Shown piece after piece: positions 8,279 to 16,637 of a stretch of 64,000 bases of DNA (the first letter of the stretch is position 1; every line of letters begins with the position of its first letter). The notes below the pieces were generated by a model. That model saw nothing but the letters and a program-made list of their open reading frames with translations, searched no databases and was not told the DNA's origin. The position numbers were made by a program, and so were the translations under genes. Source of the stretch: a virus. The DNA is taken from positions 123,123-187,122 of the IMG/VR virus record IMGVR_UViG_3300025137_000014; one strand, 5' to 3'.

Positions 8279-9229
8279 ATGAAGATTATATCAGGCAATA
8301 GTAATATTGAACTGGCGGCTAAAGTAGCTGAACATTGTTTCACAGATATTGTTCCAGCAGAAATAAAGACATTCGCAGACGGTGAATGTTCAGTAGAATT
8401 TCATGAAAATATTCGAGGAGAGGATGTGTTTATTATTCAAAGCACAAGTACTCCTGTAAATGATAACTTAATGGAATTATTGGTTATGATTGATGCGGCA
8501 AAACGTAGTAGTGCTAGTCGTATCACTGCCGTAATTCCTTATTTTGGTTATGCAAGACAAGATAGAAAGAGTGCATCACGTACTCCTATCACTGCAAAGC
8601 TAGTTGCGAATCTGCTTACAAAAGCAGGCGCAAATAGAGTACTAACAATGGACTTACATGCTGGACAAATTCAAGGCTTCTTTGATATACCTGTAGATGA
8701 TTTAACAAGCAGGTTAGTTTTTGCAAAAGATATTCAAAGACAGATTAGAGTAACAGAAGAACCAATTGTATTTGTTTCACCAGATGCTGGTGGTACAGTA
8801 AGAGCAAGAAAGTTTGCTGATATGTATCATGCCAATTATGCAATAGTTGATAAACGTAGACCCAAAGCAGGCAAGGCAGAAGTAATGAACTTGATTGGTG
8901 AAGTCAAAGGCAAACATGCAATACTAGTAGACGATATTGTAGATAGTGGTGGTACACTATGTAATGCGGCTGAGGCACTATTGGATGCAGGTGCATTATC
9001 TGTTAGAGCATATATTACTCATGGAGTACTAAGTGATAATGCATGTAGTAAAATTGAAAAAAGTAAATTAGATGAACTTGTTATTACTGATAGTATCCCA
9101 TCAATTAATGAGGGTGCTTGGAAAAAGACACGGGCAGTTAGTGTTTGTGGATTATTAGGAGAAGCAATCAGACGAGTCAATAACGAAGAAAGTGTAAGTA
9201 GTTTATTTAAGGTTAAGATACATTCATGA
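8279..9229 (+). CDS. prs: ribose-phosphate pyrophosphokinase (PRPP synthetase)
   Basis: 316 aa, near full bacterial length. Recognisable blocks: [37 protein letters not shown] (ATP/ribose-5-phosphate loop), [18 protein letters not shown] and the PRPP loop [11 protein letters not shown]. It makes PRPP from ribose-5-phosphate and ATP for nucleotide and NAD synthesis. Start ATG 8279 is chosen over GTG 8270 because AAAGGTGG sits six bases before it. Phage prs genes are known from marine T4-like phages and are thought to boost nucleotide supply. It overlaps the psiE-like gene by 4 nt. Confidence 0.95.
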   Translation: MKIISGNSNIELAAKVAEHCFTDIVPAEIKTFADGECSVEFHENIRGEDVFIIQSTSTPVNDNLMELLVMIDAAKRSSASRITAVIPYFGYARQDRKSASRTPITAKLVANLLTKAGANRVLTMDLHAGQIQGFFDIPVDDLTSRLVFAKDIQRQIRVTEEPIVFVSPDAGGTVRARKFADMYHANYAIVDKRRPKAGKAEVMNLIGEVKGKHAILVDDIVDSGGTLCNAAEALLDAGALSVRAYITHGVLSDNACSKIEKSKLDELVITDSIPSINEGAWKKTRAVSVCGLLGEAIRRVNNEESVSSLFKVKIHS

Positions 9230-9651
9230 GAATTAAATTAGATTTAAATAAGATTAATAGTAGGTTACACTGGACAACACTTTATAGTGAAAAATTATTA
9301 TTAGCAATAATTGGATTGCTAACAATGGTTGCGGCTTTTACAGACATTTATGAAATGCTAATCTATTTGAAAGTAGAACTAGGCGACTTGTTCTTGCTTT
9401 TCATTTATGCAGAGATTATAGGAATGGTGGGAGCATTTTATATTAGTAATAGAATACCTGTTACTCTACCTATCATTATTGCTATGACGGCACTTTGTAG
9501 ATTAATTGTTCTACATTCAAAAGAAGCAGACCCATGGATGCTTGTTGCAGAAGCAAGTGCTATTGCAGTATTGGCAGGGGCGGCTTATCTTATGAGTGCT
9601 AAAGAAAAACTGAGTTTAGAAAAAGATAAAATACGTGAGAAAAATAAATAA
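9226..9651 (+). CDS. PsiE-like phosphate-starvation membrane protein
   Basis: 141 aa with four hydrophobic helices. The block beginning [18 protein letters not shown], then [19 protein letters not shown], matches the PsiE family (phosphate-starvation-inducible E), whose biochemical role is unknown. A charged C-terminal tail is cytoplasmic. Coupled by overlap to the PRPP synthetase gene, and in the same phage as a PiT-like phosphate permease (40.8 kb), it supports an adjustment to phosphate limitation. Confidence 0.75.
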   Translation: MRIKLDLNKINSRLHWTTLYSEKLLLAIIGLLTMVAAFTDIYEMLIYLKVELGDLFLLFIYAEIIGMVGAFYISNRIPVTLPIIIAMTALCRLIVLHSKEADPWMLVAEASAIAVLAGAAYLMSAKEKLSLEKDKIREKNK

Positions 9652-9664
9652 GAAAGGTAATTAA

Positions 9665-10177
9665 ATGTATAAGGTAACGGCATACTTTAGAGACCATAAA
9701 GTTGTTGAAAAGTTTTATAACTTATATGATGCAATAGATTTTAGAGATAGTGCAGATGCTAATTATCCTGAAAACGTAAAATTTGAAAAGGTAATATCAA
9801 TGAGAGAATGGGTAGTAGAATGTTGGAATAGTGTAATGGATATGGAGCATAATCCACTAAAGAATATTCCAGACTTTAGCACACGACATATGATTATGCA
9901 AGTATTAGCATGGATGTGGTGTATTGCGTTTGCATTCATCGTAAGTAGTATGTGGGCAGGAGTAATTAGTATGTTTGTTCATACAGTATTACTAGGAGCC
10001 ATTGCAATCACAGTTGCTACATTTGAAACAGCAAAACGCAAGCCAACTGCATTTAACTTCATAAACGGATATAACTCACATGGTAGAGCAAGGACTTATA
10101 CTATCTGGAGAGATAAAAAAGGTAATGCACATAAAGTACAGTTAGATGCCAATGATCCAGGCGGAGAACACGAATAA
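9665..10177 (+). CDS. membrane protein of unknown function
   Basis: 170 aa. A soluble N-terminal ~70 residues (YKVTAYFRDHKVVEKFYNLYDAIDFRD) is followed by two close membrane helices around residues 77-122 and a basic, glycine-rich tail. AAGGTAA precedes the ATG. It follows the psiE-like gene by 13 nt and probably shares its transcript. No known family recognised. Confidence 0.65.
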   Translation: MYKVTAYFRDHKVVEKFYNLYDAIDFRDSADANYPENVKFEKVISMREWVVECWNSVMDMEHNPLKNIPDFSTRHMIMQVLAWMWCIAFAFIVSSMWAGVISMFVHTVLLGAIAITVATFETAKRKPTAFNFINGYNSHGRARTYTIWRDKKGNAHKVQLDANDPGGEHE

Positions 10178-10182
10178 ATCAT

Positions 10183-10211
10183 TTGACAATCATCGTTGAA
10201 CAGAGTAGAAT
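10183..10211 (+). promoter_or_regulatory. sigma70-type promoter giving a leaderless mRNA
   Basis: TTGACA (10183-10188), 17-nt spacer, TAGAAT (10206-10211), six bases (AGAAGT), then ATG 10218 of the helicase gene. Confidence 0.75.
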
Positions 10212-10217
10212 AGAAGT

Positions 10218-11621
10218 ATGGCAGAAGAAGTAAAAGATTACAATTTAGATTTACAGAAATTGTTTGTTCAGTTCATGTTAACTGATCCTGAACTTTATAC
10301 AAGAGTTAGGGCAATAGTAGAGCCTAAGTATTTTGATAGAAATCTAAGAAAAGTAGTTGAACTCTTAGTCAATCATACTGAGGAATACTCTACGATTCCA
10401 ACTACTGAAATTATTAAAGCACAAACTGGACAAGAGATAGAAAAATTAGATGATATCGGTCAACATGCAGATTGGTTTATTGATGAGTTTGAAACATTCT
10501 GTAGGCATAAGGCAATAGAAAGAGCAATCATTGATAGTGCAGACTTACTAGAGACAGGCAAATATGGTGAAGTAGAACTTAGAATTAAAGAGGCAGTACA
10601 AACTGGACTAGCCCGTTCATTAGGTACAGACTATTTTGCAGATCCTAGAGCAAGACTTGAAAAGCTAAAAGATAACAATGGTCAAATTACGACTGGTTGG
10701 AAATCATTAGACGATAAATTATATGGTGGCATCAATCGTGGTGAGATAACTATTTTTTGTGGTGGGTCTGGTGCAGGTAAATCTTTGTTTATGCAAAACA
10801 TGAGTTTGAATTGGGCAGAAGCAGGTTTAAATTGTGTATACTTTACACTTGAACTTTCAGAAGAACTATCAAGTATGCGTATGGATGCGATGCTAACAGA
10901 TAGAAGTACAAAAAGAATTTTTAAAGAATTAGATGATGTAGAATTACAAGTTAGAACTAAAGGCAAATCGTCTGGAATGTTACGTGTTAAGTATCTTCCT
11001 TCTGGTTCCACAGTTAATGATATACGTTCTTATATTAAAGAATTGCAAATACAAACTGGCAAACGAGTTGATTGTATGTGTGTAGATTACTTAGATTTAT
11101 TAATGCCAGCAACAAAGAAAGTATCAGCAAGTGATTTGTTCATTAAAGACAAATATGTAGCAGAAGAAATTCGTAATTTTGCAATGGAAACTGAGACAGT
11201 TTTAGTAACTGCATCACAATTAAATAGAAGTGCAGTAGAAGAAATTGAATTTGACCATTCTCATATCGCAGGTGGTATATCTAAAATTCAAACTGCGGAT
11301 AATGTTATTGGTATCTTTACAAGCCAAGCAATGAGAGAACGTGGACAATATCAGTTACAGCTATTAAAAACACGTTCATCAAGTGGTGTAGGTAGTAAAA
11401 TTAATCTAGTATTTGATAGAGATAGTCTTAAAATCTCAGATGATACAGAAGGGTTAACTGACGACCAAACAACGTCAAATACGATGAGTGTGGTTGATAC
11501 ATTACGACAAAAAACTACAGTAAACGCACCAGAAACTAACACAGAAGCAAAAACTGATGTTGCAATGAACTTGAGAGCAATGTTGAAGACCAAGACACGT
11601 TCTCCTTTTGATGAAAACTGA
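10218..11621 (+). CDS. replicative DNA helicase (DnaB family, T4 gp41-like)
   Basis: 467 aa. An all-helical N-terminal domain (to about 150) is followed by a RecA-type motor: Walker A GGSGAGKS at 182-189, Walker B region VDCMCVDYLDLL, a sensor block TASQLNRSAVE and LLKTRSSSGVG. It unwinds DNA as a hexamer at the phage fork and works with the primase at 6.6 kb. The start is fixed by the leaderless promoter six bases upstream. The last ~60 residues are polar and Thr-rich and may bind partners. Confidence 0.92.
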   Translation: MAEEVKDYNLDLQKLFVQFMLTDPELYTRVRAIVEPKYFDRNLRKVVELLVNHTEEYSTIPTTEIIKAQTGQEIEKLDDIGQHADWFIDEFETFCRHKAIERAIIDSADLLETGKYGEVELRIKEAVQTGLARSLGTDYFADPRARLEKLKDNNGQITTGWKSLDDKLYGGINRGEITIFCGGSGAGKSLFMQNMSLNWAEAGLNCVYFTLELSEELSSMRMDAMLTDRSTKRIFKELDDVELQVRTKGKSSGMLRVKYLPSGSTVNDIRSYIKELQIQTGKRVDCMCVDYLDLLMPATKKVSASDLFIKDKYVAEEIRNFAMETETVLVTASQLNRSAVEEIEFDHSHIAGGISKIQTADNVIGIFTSQAMRERGQYQLQLLKTRSSSGVGSKINLVFDRDSLKISDDTEGLTDDQTTSNTMSVVDTLRQKTTVNAPETNTEAKTDVAMNLRAMLKTKTRSPFDEN

Positions 11622-11627
11622 TAAATA
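11620..11627 (+). promoter_or_regulatory. late-type promoter GATAAATA
   Basis: The octamer overlaps the helicase stop codon and lies 21 nt before ATG 11649, marking the switch from replication to late genes. Confidence 0.6.
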
Positions 11628-11648
11628 CAGTTAGAACGGAGAAATATC

Positions 11649-11897
11649 ATGGATAAACCTCGTAAGAGCCTATTTGAAGAACTAAATTCTTTAGCTTTTG
11701 ATAAAGAAAAAGAACGTTTAGTGGAGCAAAAAGGTGAACATATCATATCAGGAGCGATAAATCTTATAGAATTTATCAATCGTGAGTTTGATGGCGAGAC
11801 TGCAAATGACTTAACTAAGAGATTAGTTAATAGCATTAGGTCTCAAGATCCGAGAAAGTTTAAACGTGGTATAAAAAGTGTCAAGGCTAAAACATAA
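11649..11897 (+). CDS. small phage protein of unknown function
   Basis: 82 aa, charged, helical, with a basic C-terminus (RKFKRGIKSVKAK). Good ribosome site (CGGAG). The stop overlaps the next start (TAATG), so it is coupled to the 73-aa protein. Likely a late virion or assembly protein from its promoter. Confidence 0.6.
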   Translation: MDKPRKSLFEELNSLAFDKEKERLVEQKGEHIISGAINLIEFINREFDGETANDLTKRLVNSIRSQDPRKFKRGIKSVKAKT

Positions 11898-12118
11898 TGA
11901 CTTTAGAGCAACAGTTAAACAGATTAAAAGTATTATCAGGTATATATAAACCATATCTACCAGAAGAAACTCAACAAGAGAACATATCTTATACTGGTAC
12001 TGAAAAATCTAAACTTCAAAAGAAGCATAATATACAGCCAGGCACAGATGAATGGTTTAAATTATGGTTTGCAAAGCCTCACTTAACTGGCGAAAGACCT
12101 TTTGGGGATAAACAATGA
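11897..12118 (+). CDS. small phage protein of unknown function
   Basis: 73 aa, polar, with EQQLNRLKVLSGIYKPYLP at the N-terminus and an aromatic segment DEWFKLWFAKPHLTG near the end. Overlaps both neighbours (TAATG upstream, ATGA downstream), a tight late operon with the ligase-like gene. The N-terminal helix may be a head-targeting tag. No family recognised. Confidence 0.55.
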   Translation: MTLEQQLNRLKVLSGIYKPYLPEETQQENISYTGTEKSKLQKKHNIQPGTDEWFKLWFAKPHLTGERPFGDKQ

Positions 12119-13461
12119 AGATAAAAGATATATTACAAAAAGGTAGAGAACGTAGGTTTAGAGGACCACGTAAACCTCGTCTTAAGCAAGTAGGATTTCA
12201 TAAGAAATTAAAAGGTTTGTTAGATGGAAAATTACGAGAAGATAAGAATACACACTTAGACCATGCAGAAGAACTAGTATTCATGCATGGCACAGAAGGG
12301 CTGAAACGTGTTGTAAACACTTTCAGTAAACTACTAAACACACTTGATGGACAAGGTGGCGGCGATGCTATCACTACGAAATGGGATGGTTCTCCAGCAG
12401 TATTTTGCGGAACAGACCCATCTGATGGACAATTCTTTGTAGGCACAAAAGGCGTATTCGCAAAAACACCAAAATTAAATAAATCACAAGCTGACATTGA
12501 AAACAATCACCAAGATACTACTAAGAATGGTGAAGAAGTAAGTAAAGCAGGCTTAAGAAATAAGTTATCAGCATCATTAGAGTATCTAAAAGATTTAGGT
12601 ATTGAGGGTGTTATACAAGGTGATTTATTATTCACTAAAGGTGACTTGAAAACTGTTAATATAGATGGCAAATCTCATATTGCATTTAAACCAAATACAA
12701 TCTCATATGTTGTACCAGCAGATAGCAAAACAGCAAAAGAAATGCAGTCGGCTGAAATAGGTATTGTGTTTCATACAAGTTACACAGGCGATAGTTTAGC
12801 AGATATGAAAGCATCATTTGGTTATGATTCAAGTAAACTTAAGTCTTCATCTAAAGTTTGGTTTACTGATGCACGTATTAAAGATGTATCAGGACAGGTA
12901 CAACTAAAGCAAGAAAATGTTGCAAAGATTAAACAAGCAATTAAAGAATTAGCTTCAATGAAAATTGATGCAGATACTTTCAAAGCAATTAATCAAAAGA
13001 TAGGCGCTATTGACTTAGTACAAGCTATTAAGGCACATGCAAACTTGCCGATACGTACTGGTCAAGCATTAGAACCAGATGTAACTAAATTTGTTAAAGA
13101 GTTTTTACAGGGTTTAAATAATAAATTAGATAAAGAAATCAGCGGTTTAGCTACAGGACCTGAAGGTAAAGCAGGACAGGCTAGATTACAAACAAAGGAT
13201 GCATTATCTAATGTCATAAATACATATGAGACACAAATTGCAGAAATGTATCGTGCATATCTTAAAGTTGAAGCAGTAAAAATGATGTTTCAGCAAAAGA
13301 TGAAGAACATTAAAGCAATAGACAGTTTCATTGAACAACCAGACGGTTCATTTAAAGTTACAGATCCAGAAGGATTTGTTATTGTTGACCATGTGGGTAG
13401 AGCAATGAAGATTGTAGATAGATTAGAGTTTAGTGCGGCAAACTTCGCACCAAGGGATTAG
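12115..13461 (+). CDS. nucleotidyltransferase/ligase-like phage protein (KxDG motif)
   Basis: 448 aa. Residues around 95-102 read TKWDGSPAVF, which matches motif I (KxDG, the AMP-accepting lysine) of the covalent nucleotidyltransferases: DNA/RNA ligases and capping enzymes. Downstream blocks EGVIQGDLLF and SHIAFKPNTISYVV could be motifs III/IIIa, and EGFVIVD lies close to the C-terminus. The N-terminus (MKIKDILQKGRER, then a very basic stretch) is like a T4 capsid-targeting tag, so the protein may be packaged and injected. Late operon. I believe related proteins of unknown function exist in marine T4-like phages. Ligase activity is unproven. Confidence 0.6.
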   Translation: MKIKDILQKGRERRFRGPRKPRLKQVGFHKKLKGLLDGKLREDKNTHLDHAEELVFMHGTEGLKRVVNTFSKLLNTLDGQGGGDAITTKWDGSPAVFCGTDPSDGQFFVGTKGVFAKTPKLNKSQADIENNHQDTTKNGEEVSKAGLRNKLSASLEYLKDLGIEGVIQGDLLFTKGDLKTVNIDGKSHIAFKPNTISYVVPADSKTAKEMQSAEIGIVFHTSYTGDSLADMKASFGYDSSKLKSSSKVWFTDARIKDVSGQVQLKQENVAKIKQAIKELASMKIDADTFKAINQKIGAIDLVQAIKAHANLPIRTGQALEPDVTKFVKEFLQGLNNKLDKEISGLATGPEGKAGQARLQTKDALSNVINTYETQIAEMYRAYLKVEAVKMMFQQKMKNIKAIDSFIEQPDGSFKVTDPEGFVIVDHVGRAMKIVDRLEFSAANFAPRD

Positions 13462-13465
13462 TTAG

Positions 13466-13663
13466 ATGTTAAGTAAGAAATGCAAGTTGCACCTAGAAGA
13501 AGTAGGAGAGACACGTTGGCAACATTTTGCACATGCAATGTGGGTCTCTTGGCAATTAGAAAAAGCCGCTTACGCATGTTTTGTACATGCAGTGGCACCA
13601 CGTTGGTTCACTACATACGCTAGTGATAAATGCAATGAAGTATTGCAATCGAGGAAAAAATAA
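13466..13663 (+). CDS. DUF6356-like small protein
   Basis: 65 aa. HLEEVGETRWQHFAHAMWVS, then HAVAPRWFTTYASDKC, follow the pattern of a small family (DUF6356) with a His-containing helix, a hydrophobic helix and a His-Ala-x-x-P turn. A second relative is at 60289. Possibly membrane-associated. Its stop overlaps the next start (TAATG). Confidence 0.5.
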   Translation: MLSKKCKLHLEEVGETRWQHFAHAMWVSWQLEKAAYACFVHAVAPRWFTTYASDKCNEVLQSRKK

Positions 13664-14436
13664 TGGAACAGTATAAAGGCAAGTTACAGTTAGTTAATAC
13701 GTTTACAGAGAGTAGGCTGTTTAGAACAAAACAAAATCAAAATAAAACAAATGTAGATGATGCGGCAGAATTAGCATTTTCATACATGATGATTTTGAAT
13801 ATGTTTAATAAAGACTATGAATTTGCTCCGTTGGCAGGCGAGTACGCAGGTAGAACAATGGCGTTTCGTAACTTTGATTATTTTAGAACAAGTGCAACAG
13901 ATTTATATGTAATGATTAATAGATTAATCGGCAAAGAAGTCAATGACGATGATCCAAGAGATAAGATTGCATTAAATCGTATTAGTCTAAAAAGACAAGA
14001 AGCGATACGATATTTAGACCATATAAAATCAAATAAGTCTGAATCAGGATTTGAACAAAGAATGTTACTAAGATTTCAAAGAGATTTAAACATACAAGAT
14101 GGAATGCTTAAATCTATGAGAAGATTAATAGGTGATTGGGATAATTTAAGTCAAAATCAAAAAGCCCTAGTTACTACTAGAATGATGCAATATCTACGTA
14201 GAAAAGCAATGCGTAGTGAGTTGATGCCAGCGTTACAGAAGTTCCAAAAGCGTGGAAACTATGTAGTTAATGATAAAAAAGATACTAAAAAGAACATTTG
14301 GGACAGCCCAATTACTAAAGCAGGCGCGGCTATCGGTGCAATTTATGGTGCAGGTAAGCTAGGAAAGGCTTTAGGCAAGACTTCTTATCAAGATGGTCGT
14401 AATATTGGTGGAAAATTTCAATCCCGAGGCAAGTAA
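13663..14436 (+). CDS. late phage protein of unknown function
   Basis: 257 aa, helical and basic. The last ~60 residues hold a glycine/alanine-rich hydrophobic helix (KAGAAIGAIYGAGKLGKALG) that could insert in a membrane, followed by a basic tail. It ends the late operon begun at 11649. Possibly an internal head or ejection protein, but that is inference from composition and position. Confidence 0.55.
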   Translation: MEQYKGKLQLVNTFTESRLFRTKQNQNKTNVDDAAELAFSYMMILNMFNKDYEFAPLAGEYAGRTMAFRNFDYFRTSATDLYVMINRLIGKEVNDDDPRDKIALNRISLKRQEAIRYLDHIKSNKSESGFEQRMLLRFQRDLNIQDGMLKSMRRLIGDWDNLSQNQKALVTTRMMQYLRRKAMRSELMPALQKFQKRGNYVVNDKKDTKKNIWDSPITKAGAAIGAIYGAGKLGKALGKTSYQDGRNIGGKFQSRGK

Positions 14437-14459
14437 ACGCCCCATTTTTTGCAAAAAAT

Positions 14460-14467
14460 GATAAATA
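14460..14467 (+). promoter_or_regulatory. late-type promoter GATAAATA
   Basis: Octamer 60 nt before ATG 14528; just upstream is a 14-bp palindrome of A/T runs, TTTTTTGCAAAAAA (14445-14458). The leader ends in AGGAG. Confidence 0.65.
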
Positions 14468-14527
14468 AAAGCATAGAGCAATACAATTTTATAATGCTCA
14501 GGATAATATCTATTTAGGAGAACTAAA

Positions 14528-14791
14528 ATGGCAAAAGTACATGAAACATATTCAGCAGGTCAATTCCTTACTGGTAACTTAAATCACTTCACAGTGACAA
14601 AGACTGGTATGGCGGCAGGCGACATGAAAGCAGTAATCGAAGGTGCAGGAACACGTGCTACAGTAGTACTAGTTGGTGCAATCGATGGTAACGATGTAAG
14701 AATCGCAGTAGAAAACAATGGCGCATGGGATGCCGCTGGTTTAGACGCGGCTCTAGGCTCAGACTTTACAGTAGCCGACTTCGCATACTAA
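14528..14791 (+). CDS. small structural protein, candidate head decoration or tail protein
   Basis: 87 aa, beta-rich, acidic, alanine- and glycine-rich. It is monocistronic: its own late promoter, strong AGGAG, and a 3' UTR with three hairpins ending in a terminator, the layout of an abundantly made protein. The N-terminus MAKVHETYSAGQFLTGNLNH aligns with that of the next gene (MARIHGAASAGENLSGNIN), so the two share an assembly module. Its exact virion role cannot be told from sequence. Confidence 0.65.
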   Translation: MAKVHETYSAGQFLTGNLNHFTVTKTGMAAGDMKAVIEGAGTRATVVLVGAIDGNDVRIAVENNGAWDAAGLDAALGSDFTVADFAY

Positions 14792-14803
14792 TTTTTACCC
14801 CCC

Positions 14804-14870
14804 TGGACTTAACAGTCCAACCCACACTTTGCGTGTATTTAAAAAGACCCTCTATGAGGGTCTTTTTTTA
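14804..14870 (+). terminator. triple-hairpin 3' UTR ending in a Rho-independent terminator
   Basis: Hairpins at 14804-14819 (TGGACT/AGTCCA) and 14823-14836 (ACAC/GTGT) precede a 10-bp stem AAAGACCCTC/GAGGGTCTTT at 14843-14865 and a T run. The extra hairpins may protect the message from 3' exonucleases. Confidence 0.85.
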
Positions 14871-14892
14871 CCTCTAAATTACCTACAGTTTT

Positions 14893-14900
14893 GATAAATA
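14893..14900 (+). promoter_or_regulatory. late-type promoter GATAAATA
   Basis: Octamer 39 nt before ATG 14940, directly after the terminator at 14870. Confidence 0.65.
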
Positions 14901-14939
14901 CATATAACAGAAATATAAATTTTATATTTGGAGAAAAAT

Positions 14940-15332
14940 ATGGCAAGAATACACGGAGCCGCTAGTGCTGGTGAAAACTTATCAGGTAATATAAACTTTT
15001 ACACTTTATATGTAAAAGGTTTAGACATTACGTCAACTGAAAGCGTAGCAGACCAGACACAACAAAACTTTGATGATGTTATTAACTTAATTTCATTGGT
15101 TGCTCAACCAATCATCATGAATAATCCAATCGCAGTTACACTTGATGGGCTAGCACCGTCGTTAACAGGTTCAGGATTTTTATTTAAATTTGCAGTAGAG
15201 CATGGTAGAGTATTTGAAAGAAACGGAGATACAACTTCCGTTCTTAAAGAATTATTTGAAGGCGTAACTATTGATGGTGTCACATTAGCAGACACTAGTA
15301 ATATTGAATACGTCATGTCAGACATACTATAA
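14940..15332 (+). CDS. small structural protein, paralogue of the 14528 protein at its N-terminus
   Basis: 130 aa from ATG 14940 (GGAGAAAA precedes it; a TTG at 14928 overlaps that ribosome site and is rejected). The first ~20 residues repeat the pattern of the previous protein, while the rest is unrelated and beta-rich, with a segment AVTLDGLAPSLTGSGFLFKF. It is probably a virion protein using the same docking module. Confidence 0.6.
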   Translation: MARIHGAASAGENLSGNINFYTLYVKGLDITSTESVADQTQQNFDDVINLISLVAQPIIMNNPIAVTLDGLAPSLTGSGFLFKFAVEHGRVFERNGDTTSVLKELFEGVTIDGVTLADTSNIEYVMSDIL

Positions 15333-15347
15333 TACTAGGAGTTTGTT

Positions 15348-16019
15348 TTGGATTGGATTGACTTAATAGAATCCAGAGTACAAACCACTACTTGGGATTT
15401 AGAAAAAGAAATTACAAAAGAGACAGTTGAAACTATTATGGATGAAGTCCATAAACGTTCAGCATCCAAACAAAATTTAGTAAGATACGAAATTCAAATA
15501 TTCGATTGGTCAGATACAGATTTTAGAAATCATTTTAATGAACTTTGTATCAGAGAACCATATAAAACACCAGTAGAATATAATACTCAGGTCTTAGCAC
15601 CTTGGTTAATCATATTAAAACGTAGAGAAGGAATACATTGGAATAGAGCAGGTGACCTTACTTCTGACTATCCTGATATAGATTATTCAACACAACTTTA
15701 TAATAGGTTCGTACCAAGTGCTATGGAAACTGGCATAGCATCAGCTAACATAATACTATCAGCTAAAGCAAAGGGATTGGATACTGGGTATTGTCAGTGT
15801 TTTAATTGGAATTACGAACATTCAAATGTTATAAAAGAGAAGTTGGGTATAACTGACCCAAATGACGTATATGTATCTATAGGCTTAGGGCACGGTTCTT
15901 CACTAAAAAGAACACTCAATCTACATACAAATCAATGGCATAATACTTTTGCACATGTTGGAAGCATGTGGGAAAAAGAACCTAAGCCAAATAAAGAAGA
16001 TTATATTAAATTCGCATAA
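15348..16019 (+). CDS. nitroreductase-fold protein
   Basis: 223 aa, TTG start at 15348 behind AGGAG. The segment AMETGIASANIILSAKAKGL, then DTGYCQCF, matches the nitroreductase helix where FMN binds between A/G-rich turns; APWLIILKRR earlier fits a core strand. Such proteins use FMN to reduce nitro compounds or flavins. A nitroreductase-like protein in a late region suggests either a virion component or a scavenging enzyme; several flavin-contacting Arg/Ser residues of classic enzymes are not obvious, so activity is uncertain. Confidence 0.6.
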   Translation: MDWIDLIESRVQTTTWDLEKEITKETVETIMDEVHKRSASKQNLVRYEIQIFDWSDTDFRNHFNELCIREPYKTPVEYNTQVLAPWLIILKRREGIHWNRAGDLTSDYPDIDYSTQLYNRFVPSAMETGIASANIILSAKAKGLDTGYCQCFNWNYEHSNVIKEKLGITDPNDVYVSIGLGHGSSLKRTLNLHTNQWHNTFAHVGSMWEKEPKPNKEDYIKFA

Positions 16020-16038
16020 AAACTTTCTGAATTAAAAT

Positions 16039-16046
16039 GATAAATA
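16039..16046 (+). promoter_or_regulatory. late-type promoter GATAAATA
   Basis: Octamer 43 nt before ATG 16090; the leader ends in TTGGAGTTAATATT. Confidence 0.6.
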
Positions 16047-16089
16047 CAATCAATGGGATTATAGTTTCCCTAGTTTTGGAGTTAATATT

Positions 16090-16347
16090 ATGGCAGGAAT
16101 TGATAGTAAATTAGCACAGTTAGAGACAGAGAGTTTAGAAACTCATGTTGCTGTTGCACATGAACGATTTAAAAATCTGGATACAAGTATTGTCAGACTA
16201 GAAGGCATAGTTGAAAAAAATGCCGCTGAAACTAAAGAAGGTCTTTCCGAACTTAAGAAAATTATTATCTGGGCAAGTTCTACATTATTTGCTACAATGT
16301 TACTAGCATTACTTACTTCTGTTTTTGGTAAAGGAATGGGATTATAA
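16090..16347 (+). CDS. coiled-coil plus one membrane helix, XhlA-like (candidate lysis protein)
   Basis: 85 aa. A heptad-like region to residue ~60 (ESLETHVAVAHERFKNLDTS...) leads into a single hydrophobic helix WASSTLFATMLLALLTSVF and a short tail. This is the layout of haemolysin XhlA-type lysis accessory proteins. It overlaps the next gene by 1 nt. A structural anchor is the alternative. Confidence 0.5.
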   Translation: MAGIDSKLAQLETESLETHVAVAHERFKNLDTSIVRLEGIVEKNAAETKEGLSELKKIIIWASSTLFATMLLALLTSVFGKGMGL

Positions 16348-16625
16348 TGCAAGTATTTGAAGTTCTACAGCCAATAGAAGAAGCTAAACTAGTTTATGCT
16401 AGAAAAGGTAGACAGATTGTACGTAAGTATAGATGTTCATCTGGCAGATTAAAAGGTAAAACTGTATCAAGTCCGACATCTTGTTTTAAGCCGGTTGATA
16501 TTAAAAAGAGATTTACTCTTGCAAGAACTAAGGCCAAATTAGGATCAAGACTAAAAAGAAAATCAGCAATGACAAGAAGAATGAACCCAGCAAGTAGACG
16601 TTTAAAAACGTTGAATAAAAGGTAA
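16347..16625 (+). CDS. small basic phage protein with a head-targeting-like N-terminus
   Basis: 92 aa, strongly basic. After MQVFEVLQPIEEAK, which resembles a cleaved capsid-targeting tag (PIEE then A), comes IVRKYRCSSGRLKGKTVSSP and a second cysteine, then a Lys/Arg-rich tail. Looks like a nucleic-acid-binding internal head protein. Function not established. Confidence 0.55.
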   Translation: MQVFEVLQPIEEAKLVYARKGRQIVRKYRCSSGRLKGKTVSSPTSCFKPVDIKKRFTLARTKAKLGSRLKRKSAMTRRMNPASRRLKTLNKR

Positions 16626-16637
16626 GAGGAGGCTATT

